Shown piece after piece: positions 52,143 through 62,212 of a stretch of DNA of 64,000 nt. The DNA is taken from positions 186,001 through 250,000 of the forward strand of contig NZ_PZYY01000005.1 of NCBI RefSeq assembly GCF_003047265.1, written 5' to 3'. This stretch comes from Nocardioides terrigena (GTDB taxonomy: Bacteria; Actinomycetota; Actinomycetes; Propionibacteriales; Nocardioidaceae). The first letter of the stretch is position 1. Every line of letters starts with the position of its first letter. Both the position numbers and the translations under genes were made by a program. The notes below the pieces were generated by a model that was not told where the DNA came from, did not search any database, and saw only the letters and a list, made by a program, of their open reading frames with translations.

Positions 52143-53380
52143 AGATCGGCATGATCAGCCAGTGGTATGAGCCAGAGACCGGCGCGGCTGCCCACCCGAC
52201 GGCGATCGCCAGGGGTCTCCAGGCTCGCGGCCATCAGATCCGTGTCCTCACCGGCTTTCCCAGCTATCCGCAGGGCAGGGTCTACGACGGCTACCGGATG
52301 CGAATGCGGGACCTCGAGATGCGCGACGGCATCGAGCTGCTTCGCGTGCCCGACGTGCCGAGCCACGACCAGAACGCCCTGCGGCGCGCACTCACGCTGA
52401 CCTCGTTCGCCGCCTCCGCCACGACCCAGGTGGGCTGGCTCCGCGGAGCGGACGTGGTCCTCACCTACTTGTCCCCGGCCACCGTCGGGCTGGCCGCATG
52501 GGCGCTGCACAGGCTGCACTCAGTGCCCTACGTGCTCTACGTGCAGGACCTCTGGCCCGAGACGGTGACTGCGAGTGGCTTCCTGCCCGGCGCGCGCCTC
52601 AACGACGTCGCGGAGTCCGTGATCAACGTCGGCCTGCGCGGCCTCTATCGCCGTGCGGCCGGCACCGCTGCCCTGAGCCCCACCATGGCCGGGATGCTCG
52701 CCGAGCGCGGCACGACGGTCCCGCCGGTCTCGATCCCCAACTGGGTGGACGAGCGCGTCTTCGCTCCCACGGCTTCGCCCGCCCGGTCGCTGTCGCGGGA
52801 GCTGCCGACGGACCGGACGTGGCTGATGTACGCCGGTGGCATGGGCGATGTGCAGGCCCTCGACCACGCGGTGCGCGCCATGGCGCGGCTGTCCGCGCGG
52901 CCTGACATCGGACTGGTGTTCGTGGGCGACGGGGTCGCCAAGGATCGACTCGAGCGGTTGGCGGTCGAGCTCGGCGCCGCGGACCGGGTGCTGTTTCTCG
53001 GATCTCGACCGATGTCGGCGATGCCCGCGCTCATGGCCGAGGCGGCGGCGCAGCTGGTGTCGCTGAAGGACCTCCCACTCTTCACCGGGACCATCCCCAG
53101 CAAGATCCAGGCGGCGATGGCGTGCGGCAGCCCGATCGTGTGTGCGGTCGCAGGGGACGCCGCCGACGTCGTCACTGATGCGGGGTGCGGTGTCGCGGTG
53201 CCCCCCGAGGACGACGCCAGATTGGCAGAAGCGTTCCAGGCCGTCGTCGACATGGGTCCCGACGCCCGTCGCCGGTTGGGTGACGCGGGCCGCCGGGCGT
53301 ACGTCGAGCGCTACTCGGCCGAAGCGGGAACCGAGCGGCTCGAGCAGCTGCTCGCGCAGGCCGCTCGGGGGGCTCGGTGA
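52139..53380 (+). CDS. WbuB-like GT4 glycosyltransferase
   Basis: A 413-residue GT-B enzyme: ISQWYEPETGAAAHP at the N-terminus, LYVQDLWPETVTASG near 128, MYAGGMGDVQALDHAV, and GTIPSKIQAAMACGSPIV near 320. The set is typical of WbuB, the L-FucNAc transferase that travels with fnlA-fnlC/capEFG. The GTG start overlaps the preceding stop. Confidence 0.88.
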   Translation: MKIGMISQWYEPETGAAAHPTAIARGLQARGHQIRVLTGFPSYPQGRVYDGYRMRMRDLEMRDGIELLRVPDVPSHDQNALRRALTLTSFAASATTQVGWLRGADVVLTYLSPATVGLAAWALHRLHSVPYVLYVQDLWPETVTASGFLPGARLNDVAESVINVGLRGLYRRAAGTAALSPTMAGMLAERGTTVPPVSIPNWVDERVFAPTASPARSLSRELPTDRTWLMYAGGMGDVQALDHAVRAMARLSARPDIGLVFVGDGVAKDRLERLAVELGAADRVLFLGSRPMSAMPALMAEAAAQLVSLKDLPLFTGTIPSKIQAAMACGSPIVCAVAGDAADVVTDAGCGVAVPPEDDARLAEAFQAVVDMGPDARRRLGDAGRRAYVERYSAEAGTERLEQLLAQAARGAR

Positions 53381-54303
53381 ACGGCGCAAAGAGTCCGCGA
53401 GTGGTGGCCGTGCTGGGGGCCAGCGGGTTCGTCGGCTCCCACGTCGTGAGCGCGCTCATCCGCAGGGGGGCGGAGGTCACAGCCGTGCGTGCTCCGCGGC
53501 TGAGCACCAGCGCGAGGAGCGTGCCAGACCTCCGAGGTGAGCTCGAAATGTCTCACGTGAAGGCCGAGTCGGACCGCTTGCGCGCGGAGCTGGCCGGCGC
53601 CTCGACCGTGATCAATGCGGCTGGGCTCGCCCACGCGACCGGTGGTGGTGACGACCTGTTCGGCGCCAACGCCCTCCTCCCTGCAGTCGTGGCTGAGGCG
53701 ATGGAGGACGGTGCCCGCCTGGTGCACGTGAGCTCCGCTGCCGTCCAGGGGCGGATGTCGCCCTTGGACGAGTCGAACACCCGGGCCCCCTTCAGCCCCT
53801 ACTCGGCGTCCAAGGCGCTCGGTGAGGAGCTGGTGGCGCAGCGCGCCGACACGGTGTGCTTCCGCCCCACCTCGGTCCACGGTCCTGACCGTCAGGTCAC
53901 GCGCAGCCTGAGCCGCTTGGTGTCCTCTCGGGTGGCCTCGGTGGCTGGGCGGGGGGACGGGCCCACCCCCCAGGTGCTGGTCGACAACGTGGCCGACGCA
54001 GTCGCGTTCATTGCACTCACCCAGCAGATCCCACCTGCCGTCGTCCTCCAGCCGCACGAGGGTCTGACGGTCGCAGGCCTGGTGCGGAGCCTCGGCGGGC
54101 GCGAGCCGCTTCATGTGGCGACGTGGCTGGCGCGTCCACTCGTCCGAATGCTCAGCGAGCTGGGGAGCGTGCTCCCACCGATAGCAGGTGTTGCGCGCAG
54201 ATTGGAGATGCTGTGGTTCGGCCAGCATCAGGTCGACGGTTGGCTGACCACGACGGACTGGTCAGCTCCGGAGAGCGTGGAGCGTTGGAAGGACATGATG
54301 TGA
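53377..54303 (+). CDS. NAD-dependent epimerase/dehydratase (SDR)
   Basis: A 308-residue extended SDR with GASGFVGSHVVSALI near residue 13, VHVSSAAVQGRM and active-site YSASKALGEELV. It overlaps both neighbours by 4 bases. Enzymes of this type beside WbpL-like transferases may be 4-epimerases or 4-reductases making the initiating sugar. The exact reaction is not clear. Confidence 0.82.
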   Translation: MNGAKSPRVVAVLGASGFVGSHVVSALIRRGAEVTAVRAPRLSTSARSVPDLRGELEMSHVKAESDRLRAELAGASTVINAAGLAHATGGGDDLFGANALLPAVVAEAMEDGARLVHVSSAAVQGRMSPLDESNTRAPFSPYSASKALGEELVAQRADTVCFRPTSVHGPDRQVTRSLSRLVSSRVASVAGRGDGPTPQVLVDNVADAVAFIALTQQIPPAVVLQPHEGLTVAGLVRSLGGREPLHVATWLARPLVRMLSELGSVLPPIAGVARRLEMLWFGQHQVDGWLTTTDWSAPESVERWKDMM

Positions 54304-55421
54304 AGCAGGTTGCAATCACCGGTGGTTTCGGGTTCCTGGGCTGGCACACAGCGTGCAGGCTCCGGGCCCTGCACCAAGTCGAGCCGGTACGGCTGGGGCG
54401 GGCGGATCTCGCCGACCCAGCCCGGCTGGCGGCCGTCCTCGCCGGGGCCGACACGGTCATCCACACGGCCGGGGTCAATCGGGCCGACACGGACGCCGAG
54501 GTCGAGGCCGGCAACGCGCATGCTGCCGAGACGTTGGCCGCAGCGCTGCGTGCGGCCGGTCGACCGGTCGACGTCGTCTACGCCAATTCGGTCCAGGCCG
54601 AGCTCGACAACCCCTACGGACGTGGCAAGGCGGCCGCGGCCCAGATCCTGGCCGCGGTGTGCGCCGAGACGGGCGCGCACTTCGCCGACCTGCTGCTGCC
54701 CAACCTGTTCGGTGAGCACGGGCGTCCGGGCTACAACTCGTTCGTGGCCACCTTCGCCCACGAGGTGGCTGCCGGTCGTACGCCGAGCGTGACCGGAGAC
54801 CGGGAGATCGAGCTGCTGCACGCCCAGGAGGCAGCGGCAGCGCTGATCGGGGCGGCTGGTCAGGACCTGCGCACGACCATCCGCGGTGAGGCCATCGGGA
54901 TCCGCACGGTGCTGGAGACTTTCGAGGAGTTCCACGAGGTCTACGGCAAGCGCGGCGAGATCCCCGACGTGTCGCAGCGGATGCGGCTCAACCTGTTCAA
55001 CACCTACCGCGCAGCCGCGTTCGGGAACGCTCCCGAGCTCGCGCCGCAGGTGCACGCGGACAACCGCGGCGACCTCTTCGAGACCGTGCGCTCGCACGGT
55101 GGCACTGGGATGTCGTACGCCTCCACCACCAGGCCGGGTCAGAAGCGTGGCGAGCACTACCACCTGCGGAAGATCGAGCGCTTTGTCGTGGTCAAGGGAG
55201 AGGCGGAGATCCAGCTGCGCCGCCTGCTGCACGACGAGGTAGTGACGCTCCGGGTGAGCGGTCGGCGACCGGTCTTTGTCGACATGCCGACCCTCTGGGT
55301 GCACAACATCCGCAACGTGGGTGACGACGACTTGCTGACGGTGTTCTGGGCGGACCAGCTGCTCGACCCCGCCGATCCCGACCAGTTCCCCGAGACGATC
55401 ATCCAGGAGGCGCACGCATGA
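54300..55421 (+). CDS. capF: UDP-sugar reductase with cupin domain (CapF type)
   Basis: A 373-residue protein with an SDR domain (about 1-245, TGGFGFLGWHTACRL, HTAGVNRADTDAEV, NPYGRGKAAAAQIL) and a C-terminal metal cupin (about 255-370, RGEHYHLRKIERFVVVKG). CapF epimerises and reduces the CapE product to UDP-6-deoxy-talose-type intermediates. The GTG start overlaps the previous stop, and the stop overlaps capG. Confidence 0.92.
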   Translation: MKQVAITGGFGFLGWHTACRLRALHQVEPVRLGRADLADPARLAAVLAGADTVIHTAGVNRADTDAEVEAGNAHAAETLAAALRAAGRPVDVVYANSVQAELDNPYGRGKAAAAQILAAVCAETGAHFADLLLPNLFGEHGRPGYNSFVATFAHEVAAGRTPSVTGDREIELLHAQEAAAALIGAAGQDLRTTIRGEAIGIRTVLETFEEFHEVYGKRGEIPDVSQRMRLNLFNTYRAAAFGNAPELAPQVHADNRGDLFETVRSHGGTGMSYASTTRPGQKRGEHYHLRKIERFVVVKGEAEIQLRRLLHDEVVTLRVSGRRPVFVDMPTLWVHNIRNVGDDDLLTVFWADQLLDPADPDQFPETIIQEAHA

Positions 55422-56536
55422 AGGTCATGACCGTGGTCGGCACGCGCCCGGAGATCATCCGGCTCGCGCGGGTGATCGACCGCCTGGACACGACCCAGGG
55501 CATCGAGCACGTCCTGGTGCACACGGGCCAGAACTACGACTACTCGCTCAACCAGGTCTTCTTCGACGACCTCGGCCTGCGCGCACCGGACCACTACATG
55601 GGCGTCGACACGAGCAGTCTGGGCGCGGTGCTGGGAGGTGTGCTCATCGGGACCGAGAAGGTCCTCCTCGAGGAGCGCCCCGACGCACTTCTGGTGCTGG
55701 GCGACACGAACTCCTGCATCGCGACCGTGATGGCCAAGCGGATGCGGATCCCGACCTATCACATGGAAGCAGGCAATCGCTGCTTCGACGAGAACGTCCC
55801 CGAGGAGACGAACCGCCGGCTGGTCGACCACGTGGCGGACTTCAACCTGGCCTACACCGAGCACGCGCGACGCAACCTCCTCAACGAGGGCTTGCACCCG
55901 CGCCGGGTGCTCGTCACGGGCTCGCCCATGCGCGAAGTGCTCGAGCACTTCCGCGGCCGGATCGACGCCGCTGGTGCGTTGGAGCAGCTGGGTCTGGAGT
56001 CGGGTGGCTACTTCCTGGTCAGTGCGCACCGCGAGGAGAACGTCGACTCTCCCGAGCGGCTGCGGCTCCTGATCGAGTGCCTGGAGCGCGTCGCTGCCGT
56101 ATGGGACCTTCCGGTCGTGGTCAGCACGCATCCGCGCACTCGGAAGCGGCTGGCGTCGCTGGAGCAGGACATCGAGGGCGACATCCGCTGGCTGGAGCCC
56201 TTCGGCTTCCACGACTACAACAAGCTCCAGCTCGAAGCGGCGTGCGTCCTCTCCGACTCCGGCACGATCTCTGAGGAGTCCTCGATCCTGGGATTCCCGG
56301 CGATCACGCTCCGTGATTCGATCGAGCGCCCGGAGGCCCTCGACTCGGGATCGATCATCATGACCGGTCTCGACGCGGGCGACGTGGAACGCGGCGTGCG
56401 GATCGCCATGGCCGACGGTGCCGTTTCGTCCTCGATCCCGGCCGGGTACGAGATCGCCGACACCAGCAATCGCGTGGTCCGGTTCATCGCCTCGACCACG
56501 TCGCGGCACCGCCAGTGGGCGGGTATTCGTCGATGA
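55418..56536 (+). CDS. capG: Non-hydrolysing UDP-sugar 2-epimerase (CapG type)
   Basis: A 372-residue WecB/CapG family protein: GTRPEIIRLARVID at the start, HTGQNYDYSLNQVFF, LGDTNSC, MEAGNRCFDENVPEETNRR and DSGTISEESS. It completes UDP-L-FucNAc. Its ATG overlaps the capF stop and its stop overlaps the next glycosyltransferase, giving strict coupling. Confidence 0.93.
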   Translation: MKVMTVVGTRPEIIRLARVIDRLDTTQGIEHVLVHTGQNYDYSLNQVFFDDLGLRAPDHYMGVDTSSLGAVLGGVLIGTEKVLLEERPDALLVLGDTNSCIATVMAKRMRIPTYHMEAGNRCFDENVPEETNRRLVDHVADFNLAYTEHARRNLLNEGLHPRRVLVTGSPMREVLEHFRGRIDAAGALEQLGLESGGYFLVSAHREENVDSPERLRLLIECLERVAAVWDLPVVVSTHPRTRKRLASLEQDIEGDIRWLEPFGFHDYNKLQLEAACVLSDSGTISEESSILGFPAITLRDSIERPEALDSGSIIMTGLDAGDVERGVRIAMADGAVSSSIPAGYEIADTSNRVVRFIASTTSRHRQWAGIRR

Positions 56537-57654
56537 GCGACCTCCGCCTGCTGGTGGTGTACCCCCACCTTCCTCACTATCGTGACGGTGTCTTTCGCTC
56601 CTTCGCGAACCGCCCAGAAATGGATGTCTCCTTCGCGGCGGCATCTGAGTCGAAAGATCCCAGCATCGAGACCATCCCCTTGTCGCAGTTCAACAGCGTC
56701 GAATTGGTCAACCGATGGTTTGGACCGGCTTTGTGGCAGCGAGGGTTGATCCTTCACCTCCTCCGCAACAGATATGACGCGGTCGTCTTCCTAGGCGACG
56801 TCAAGTACCTGTCCACCTGGGCGTCTGCCTTACTGCTCAGACTCCTGCGCCGGAAGGTGATCTTCTGGACCATCGGCTGGCACAAGCCCGATCGATACCT
56901 GGCCAAGTGGCTGCGTCTTGCCTTCTACCGTCTGGCTCATTCGCTGGCTCTCTACGGCGAAGTCGGGCGACAGATCGGTGTGAAGGCCGGTTATCCGCAG
57001 GAGAGAATGCACGTCATCGGGAACAGCGTTTCGTCGAGCGCCAAGGACCAGTGCCCCGAGTGGTCGAGTCCAGACCTTGCCGATCTTCGAGAGTGGCGCG
57101 TTCTGATGGTCGGCCGTCTGACCTCTGTGAAGAACCTGCCTCTCGTCATTCAAGCGATTGCAGGCTCCGCGCGATTGGCTCGGCGTACGTCAGTCCTCTT
57201 CGTTGGAGATGGGCCGGAACGTGAGGCTTTGGCGGACCTTGCTGCCGAATACGGCGTTGATGCACGTTTCTTGGGCGCCATTTATTCAGACGAAGCGCTC
57301 GCCCAGGTGTATCGCGAAGCACATGTCACGGTGGTGCCAGGCGCTGCCGGACTGACAGTCATTCAGAGCCTGGAGCACGGGGTACCCGTGATTACGCACG
57401 ATTCGCCGTTCCACCAGATGCCTGAGGCCGAAGCGGTCGTTCCAGGGCGCACGGGGGCCACATACCGCTACGGTGACGTCGCGGACCTGGGACGCCGAAT
57501 GGAAGAGTGGACCGAGATTCTGTCTGGAGGTGCCGGAGAGTACGCGGACTTATGCCGTCAGGAAGTCCGTACGCGCTGGTCGCCGGAGGTCCATGCCGAT
57601 CGCTTGGCGGACGTGGTTCGTGGGGCACGCCCCCGTGTCGAGGACACCGGGTGA
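56533..57654 (+). CDS. GT4 glycosyltransferase
   Basis: A 373-residue GT-B enzyme: VVYPHLPHYRDGVFRSF at the start, VLMVGRLTSVKNLPLVI near 197 and PGAAGLTVIQSLEHGVPVITHD near 282. The ATG at 56533 sits in an ATGA overlap with capG. Codon use becomes A/T-richer from here to about 62.8 kb, the variable part of the locus. The donor sugar is unknown. Confidence 0.85.
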   Translation: MSDLRLLVVYPHLPHYRDGVFRSFANRPEMDVSFAAASESKDPSIETIPLSQFNSVELVNRWFGPALWQRGLILHLLRNRYDAVVFLGDVKYLSTWASALLLRLLRRKVIFWTIGWHKPDRYLAKWLRLAFYRLAHSLALYGEVGRQIGVKAGYPQERMHVIGNSVSSSAKDQCPEWSSPDLADLREWRVLMVGRLTSVKNLPLVIQAIAGSARLARRTSVLFVGDGPEREALADLAAEYGVDARFLGAIYSDEALAQVYREAHVTVVPGAAGLTVIQSLEHGVPVITHDSPFHQMPEAEAVVPGRTGATYRYGDVADLGRRMEEWTEILSGGAGEYADLCRQEVRTRWSPEVHADRLADVVRGARPRVEDTG

Positions 57655-58847
57655 GCCCAGATCGCGGCCGGTCGATCCGCAGTGCTTTCGCCGCGCTACT
57701 GGTGGCACGTCTGGCGTCGTCTCTGCTGCAAGCCGGATTGCTGGTGACACTCGCTCGGGAAGTCGATCCGAAGACGTTCGGATCGGTTGCAGCCTTCATT
57801 GTGATCATCACCCTGGGTGGCGCGGTTGCAGACCTGGGGCTGGAGACCGCCGCTCTTCGTCAGAGCGCCGTGAATCTCTTGTTTGTCGGAAGAATGCGAC
57901 GTCTACATTCGGCATTGGTCGGTTCGGCATGCTTGGTCATGCTTGGTGTGAGCGCGCTGGGTGTCATCCTCGGGCTGGATCTGCTCTCACTGTTGCCTCT
58001 GATGCTATGGGTCTACCTCGAACGGCGCATGAGTTTCGACATCGGCCTCAACATTGGCCACCAAAGGACGCTACGTGCCGGCGTGGCGTTGGTCGGCGCC
58101 CGGATGGTGACAGTGGGTGCGTTCATTCTGCTCCCGATCGATGTGTCCCCGGTTCTTGCCTACAGCCTGAGCTCGGTGCTTGGGAGTGGTGTGGGTGTGA
58201 TGCTGGCGAAGTTCCACGTACCCCCCTCGAGGGGTGCCGCGGACGCTACGGTGAAGCAGGTCCTCAAGGCGGCGAATCCGTTCTGGCGCGCTACCATGTC
58301 GGGTCTGCTGCGGACGCTTGATGTGCTGATCGTTCAGGCGGTATCCGGGCAAGGGGTCAGTGGTATCTACGCTCTGCCCTCGCGAGCGATTGCCCCGATG
58401 CGCCTCATCGCGACAAGCATCTCCACGACGGCTTTGCCGTACGCAGCGCGACGTGATTATGCGAGGCTCAGGACGCTTGAGCGCACGATGCTGGTAGCAC
58501 TGTGTGCGGCCATCGCAATGGCGATCGCGGGTTGGGCGTTCGTCGACGACTTCGTGGTGATGGTGTTGGGGGAGGCATATGAGCCGTCGGCGGATGTCCT
58601 TCGCGTGTTGATCATCGGGGTTGTTCTGAACGTGCCTGGGGCCTTTTGGAGCGGGGTCCTGCAAGGGACTGGACACGAGCAGTACGTGGCTCGAGTCGGC
58701 GCTCTCCTCGTGGTGGTGTTTCTGCCTCTGGTCGCTGTGGGTTCAGCCCTTGGTGGCGCAGTCGGCGCCGCGACGGGAGTGACAGCCACATATCTTCTCC
58801 AAGTAATGATCTTTGGAACCCAACGAGTAAGGACAGGCAAGTGGTGA
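57651..58847 (+). CDS. Wzx-type polysaccharide flippase, locus 2
   Basis: A 398-residue MOP-superfamily membrane protein with about 12 hydrophobic segments (LLVARLASSLLQAGLLV at the start, LGGAVADLGLETAALRQ). It exports the lipid-linked repeat unit of the second glycan. The GTG start overlaps the previous stop. It parallels, but is not obviously a close copy of, the flippase at 15422. Confidence 0.87.
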   Translation: MSPDRGRSIRSAFAALLVARLASSLLQAGLLVTLAREVDPKTFGSVAAFIVIITLGGAVADLGLETAALRQSAVNLLFVGRMRRLHSALVGSACLVMLGVSALGVILGLDLLSLLPLMLWVYLERRMSFDIGLNIGHQRTLRAGVALVGARMVTVGAFILLPIDVSPVLAYSLSSVLGSGVGVMLAKFHVPPSRGAADATVKQVLKAANPFWRATMSGLLRTLDVLIVQAVSGQGVSGIYALPSRAIAPMRLIATSISTTALPYAARRDYARLRTLERTMLVALCAAIAMAIAGWAFVDDFVVMVLGEAYEPSADVLRVLIIGVVLNVPGAFWSGVLQGTGHEQYVARVGALLVVVFLPLVAVGSALGGAVGAATGVTATYLLQVMIFGTQRVRTGKW

Positions 58848-59740
58848 TCGAGTCGCTGGCAGTGTGTATCCCGACGCGAGACCGCCCAGCACAGTTGCGC
58901 AAGGCTTTGGATGCGGTGGCGCGACAGACGGTATCGGGGGTCGAGGTGACGGTCGTCGTCGCTGACAACTCGGCGGTGCAGTCTGCCAGGGAGATATGCG
59001 ACCACCACGCAACCTCACCTCACTACCTCAGCGAATTGCGGCCGGGTGTATCCCATGTCCGCAACGCGTTGCTCGAGATGACAGACGAACTCGGGGTCGA
59101 CGCTCTCTACTTCTTGGATGACGACATGGTGCCGGAGCCGGGCTGCCTTGAGGCTTTCGTGCGTGGGACGGTGGTGTGGCCGGACACCATACTCACCGGA
59201 CCCGTTCAGTATGTGTGGGAAGTTGTTGACGGAGTTCCCGTTTCGACGGAGCAGGTTCCGATCGTCCGCGAGGAGCGAGCGCACGGCACTCCACTCCAGG
59301 TGACAGGCACCGGAAACACCTTTATTCCCCTGGCGGTGTGGAGGCGGTGCGGTAAGCCACGCTTCAATCCCGCATTGGGCACGTCGGGTGGCGAGGACAC
59401 TGACTTCTTCGACCGGCTGACTGCCGACGGCGCGCAACTGAGGTGGTGCGCAACTGCGCGCACCGCGGAGTCCTTGCCGAAGCATCTGGGGACATCGAAG
59501 GCGGTGGCAGGTCGCTACTTGAGAGCAGGCTTTGCGAATGGGACCATCGCGTTGCGTCGCCGACCCCGCCTGGTCGTCCTGGTCGAGGGGATCGGTCGAA
59601 GCGTGCTCGGCGCCGTGGCGATGTGTCTGCCAGCCAGAATCAGCCCATTGGCGAACGCGCGGGCCACCTTCTGCGCCGGCGTCGGACGTGCCCGGGCGGC
59701 ACTGGGACGACCGCCACGTCACTATGGTGTGGAGGGGTGA
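58844..59740 (+). CDS. Family 2 glycosyltransferase
   Basis: A 298-residue GT-A protein: AVCIPTRDRPAQLRKAL, VVVADNSAVQSA, the metal-binding FLDDDMVPEPG (near 86) and late GTSGGEDTDFFDRL with the ED catalytic-base motif. The GTG at 58844 overlaps the flippase stop; another GTG at 58841 is in frame. The short C-terminal hydrophobic stretch (about 253-270) may anchor it to the membrane. Confidence 0.86.
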   Translation: MIESLAVCIPTRDRPAQLRKALDAVARQTVSGVEVTVVVADNSAVQSAREICDHHATSPHYLSELRPGVSHVRNALLEMTDELGVDALYFLDDDMVPEPGCLEAFVRGTVVWPDTILTGPVQYVWEVVDGVPVSTEQVPIVREERAHGTPLQVTGTGNTFIPLAVWRRCGKPRFNPALGTSGGEDTDFFDRLTADGAQLRWCATARTAESLPKHLGTSKAVAGRYLRAGFANGTIALRRRPRLVVLVEGIGRSVLGAVAMCLPARISPLANARATFCAGVGRARAALGRPPRHYGVEG

Positions 59741-59744
59741 ACTG

Positions 59745-60845
59745 GTGGTGACTCCACAAAGGCGGCGTCTTCAGGCTGTGCGAGGCGTCTCCAAAGTCCT
59801 CTGGGATGACCGTCACCAAGCGCGTTGGGTGTTGCGGCGACGGGTGGATGCGGCGTACTTGGGGTGGCACGGGCGAGGAAACCTGGGCGATGAGGCCATG
59901 TTCAACTCCGCTGTCCGCCACTCGCTCGTTCCTCTGTTCCCCGCTCCGCTGCACAGAGCGAGCAGAGCCATCGCGAGCGGCGTACGCATCCGCACCCTTG
60001 TATTGGGTGGGGGCACGCTCATTGGCCGCGACGAGTGGGCCACTCGGCTCGACGCCCTCCTCGGTCGGACCCATGTCGAGCGGCTTGTCGTCCTGGGCAC
60101 AGGCTGCGAAGACCTGTCTCGCGCCCTTGAACTGGGAATCGCCACGGAACGAGGACTGAGGCGATGGTCGTCGTTGCTGCAGAACGCTGACCTTGTCGGC
60201 GTGCGCGGACCTGACTCTCAGCAGTCCTTGGCTGACCTGAGCGTGGGCTCGAAGGTCGTCGGGGATCTCGGACTATTGGCCGACACACTGGCCGACGACG
60301 GCCCGCTGACGCCCTCGGCTCAGCCGATCCCGAGACGCATCGGCGTGAATGTTGCGGGTGTGGAAGACGCCCTTGGCCATGACCGGCGATCTCAGCTGAG
60401 CACGGTGGCGATGACTGTGTCCGCACTCAGGGATCAGGGGTTCAGCCCGGTGTTCTTCTCGATGGAAGCCGAAGATGACGAGGTCGCTCGTCGGCTGGCT
60501 GAGAGTGCCATGGTCGAGATGCAGCCGTTCCGCAACAACCTCGATGACATGTTGACCTTCCTCATGGGTTGCTCGGCGGTCCTGTCGGAGCGACTGCACG
60601 GAGGAATCTTGGCTACGGCCCTAGACGTCCCGAACATCCTTGTGAGCTACAAGCCGAAGTGTTTCGACTTTGCGAAGAGCGTCGGGCTGGAGGGAAACCT
60701 GGTGAGTCTGGAGGAGGTGGAGCCGCAGGCACTGGCCGAGCGGTTGATCCGCCTTTCGAGTACGAAGACTCCTGAGGTAGTCCGAGAGAACGTGTCGAAC
60801 AGGCGCGCAGCAATGCTGGACCTGATCCGTGGAATCGGTGAATGA
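59745..60845 (+). CDS. Polysaccharide pyruvyl transferase family protein, locus 2
   Basis: A 366-residue protein with LGWHGRGNLGDEAMFN near residue 36, VLGGGTLIG, VGVRGPDSQQSL and the late LSERLHGGILATAL motif of the CsaB/WcaK family. GGAGGGG lies 7 bases before the GTG at 59745; an ATG at 59724 is an alternative. It likely pyruvylates a sugar of the second glycan. Confidence 0.87.
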   Translation: MVTPQRRRLQAVRGVSKVLWDDRHQARWVLRRRVDAAYLGWHGRGNLGDEAMFNSAVRHSLVPLFPAPLHRASRAIASGVRIRTLVLGGGTLIGRDEWATRLDALLGRTHVERLVVLGTGCEDLSRALELGIATERGLRRWSSLLQNADLVGVRGPDSQQSLADLSVGSKVVGDLGLLADTLADDGPLTPSAQPIPRRIGVNVAGVEDALGHDRRSQLSTVAMTVSALRDQGFSPVFFSMEAEDDEVARRLAESAMVEMQPFRNNLDDMLTFLMGCSAVLSERLHGGILATALDVPNILVSYKPKCFDFAKSVGLEGNLVSLEEVEPQALAERLIRLSSTKTPEVVRENVSNRRAAMLDLIRGIGE

Positions 60846-62212
60846 TGTTTGTCAGTGTCTTGATCGGAGCCGGGGCGGCCGTGGCGATGATCGGCGGGAT
60901 CGCTCGGTGGGGCGGCGAACGACGCCGCACGCTCTTACTCCACCTGATCTGGGGAGCGGTCTTCCTGTATCCGGTGGTGTTCACCGTCTTGGACGCAAGA
61001 TCCGTCTACAACGGAGCTGACGCCCGCCTCGTGGACGATCGAATGTTCGCGTCCGTGAATGCGGCGTGGTCGGCCTTCACCTTGCTGATCTGCGCTGCGC
61101 TCATCTTGGGACTGCTCGTGCACGCTAGGCGCGAAGTGCTGAACCGGCTCGATGCGAGCCGTGCCATGACGTTCGGGTTGATCTTGTTCCTAGCAACAAC
61201 GGGGGGGCTGGCAGCCATCGCTGGTTCGTGGAACCGGGTTCTTGGCGTGGGTCTTGTCGCTGGCGTGCTCGTGGCGCTGTTGTTGTCGGGCGAGCCGCTG
61301 TCAGCGTTGCTGGCGCGCTTGCAGATTGCAGGCCGTGTGTTGATCGGGGGAAGTCTCATCTCCGCGATCGTGTGGCCCGGGTGGAGCTTCGTTCCCTTCG
61401 GACACGGGGGGCGTGAATTCTTCGGCATAGGGTCCAGACTGATCGGCCTGACGCCATCATCGAACTATTTGGGGATCTTGGCAGTGATCTGCGTCTACGC
61501 AGAGCTGGCGCAGGCCCGTCAGGCCGGACGCCGTCCCAATCCGATTTGGCTCCTGCTCGCGGCTGGGACGTGTCTGTGGTCGCAGAGTCGTACTGCGTAC
61601 TTAGTCTTGATTCTCTTGGCGATCTTCTTTGCACCGTGGATGCCAAGAAGGAAGTTACTGTGGGATCGGATTCGCGTCGGTACGCTCCTGGCACTCTTGG
61701 TCACCTCGATGCTCGTGCCGCTGGCCTTCGCCTTTTCGTCGATGGCACACAACGACACCCTGAGCAGGCTTGTTACGGGCAGGTTCGGCGCGTGGGACGC
61801 CGCGATCGAGGCGTTCGCCGACCATCCGGTGGCGGGATATGGGCCCGAGGCGTTCGGACAGGCTTTCTGGGACACTTATGGCTCGCCGGAGGGTCAGACG
61901 TACGCGAATGCTCACAACGTGTGGCTGGACGTGCTGGCCGCTACTGGATTGCTCGGAGGAGCAGCCTTTCTCGTCTTTGTGATCCTCTTGATGAGGCAGG
62001 CCGTCACGGGTCCTCTGATGGCTCGTGACGTGACGCTCGGCGCTCTTGTGCTTGTCATGGCGCAGATGCCGCTCGGCACTCCCTTCCGGTTGCACGGGCT
62101 CTCCTCAAACCTCATCACCGTGGCGATTGCGCTGGCTGTCGTGGCGGCATCCGATCAGCATGGAGCCATCCGACGAGCGGAAACCGGATCTGAAGTAGAG
62201 GAGTTGGCCTGA
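60842..62212 (+). CDS. Wzy-like O-antigen polymerase/ligase, locus 2
   Basis: A 456-residue polytopic protein with 11-12 hydrophobic segments and a large outer loop with GAWDAAIEAFADHPVAGYGPEA and ANAHNVWLDVLAATG, the HN(x)WL pattern of the Wzy_C family. It polymerises the repeat units. Its ATG overlaps the pyruvyltransferase stop (ATGA). Confidence 0.88.
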   Translation: MMFVSVLIGAGAAVAMIGGIARWGGERRRTLLLHLIWGAVFLYPVVFTVLDARSVYNGADARLVDDRMFASVNAAWSAFTLLICAALILGLLVHARREVLNRLDASRAMTFGLILFLATTGGLAAIAGSWNRVLGVGLVAGVLVALLLSGEPLSALLARLQIAGRVLIGGSLISAIVWPGWSFVPFGHGGREFFGIGSRLIGLTPSSNYLGILAVICVYAELAQARQAGRRPNPIWLLLAAGTCLWSQSRTAYLVLILLAIFFAPWMPRRKLLWDRIRVGTLLALLVTSMLVPLAFAFSSMAHNDTLSRLVTGRFGAWDAAIEAFADHPVAGYGPEAFGQAFWDTYGSPEGQTYANAHNVWLDVLAATGLLGGAAFLVFVILLMRQAVTGPLMARDVTLGALVLVMAQMPLGTPFRLHGLSSNLITVAIALAVVAASDQHGAIRRAETGSEVEELA

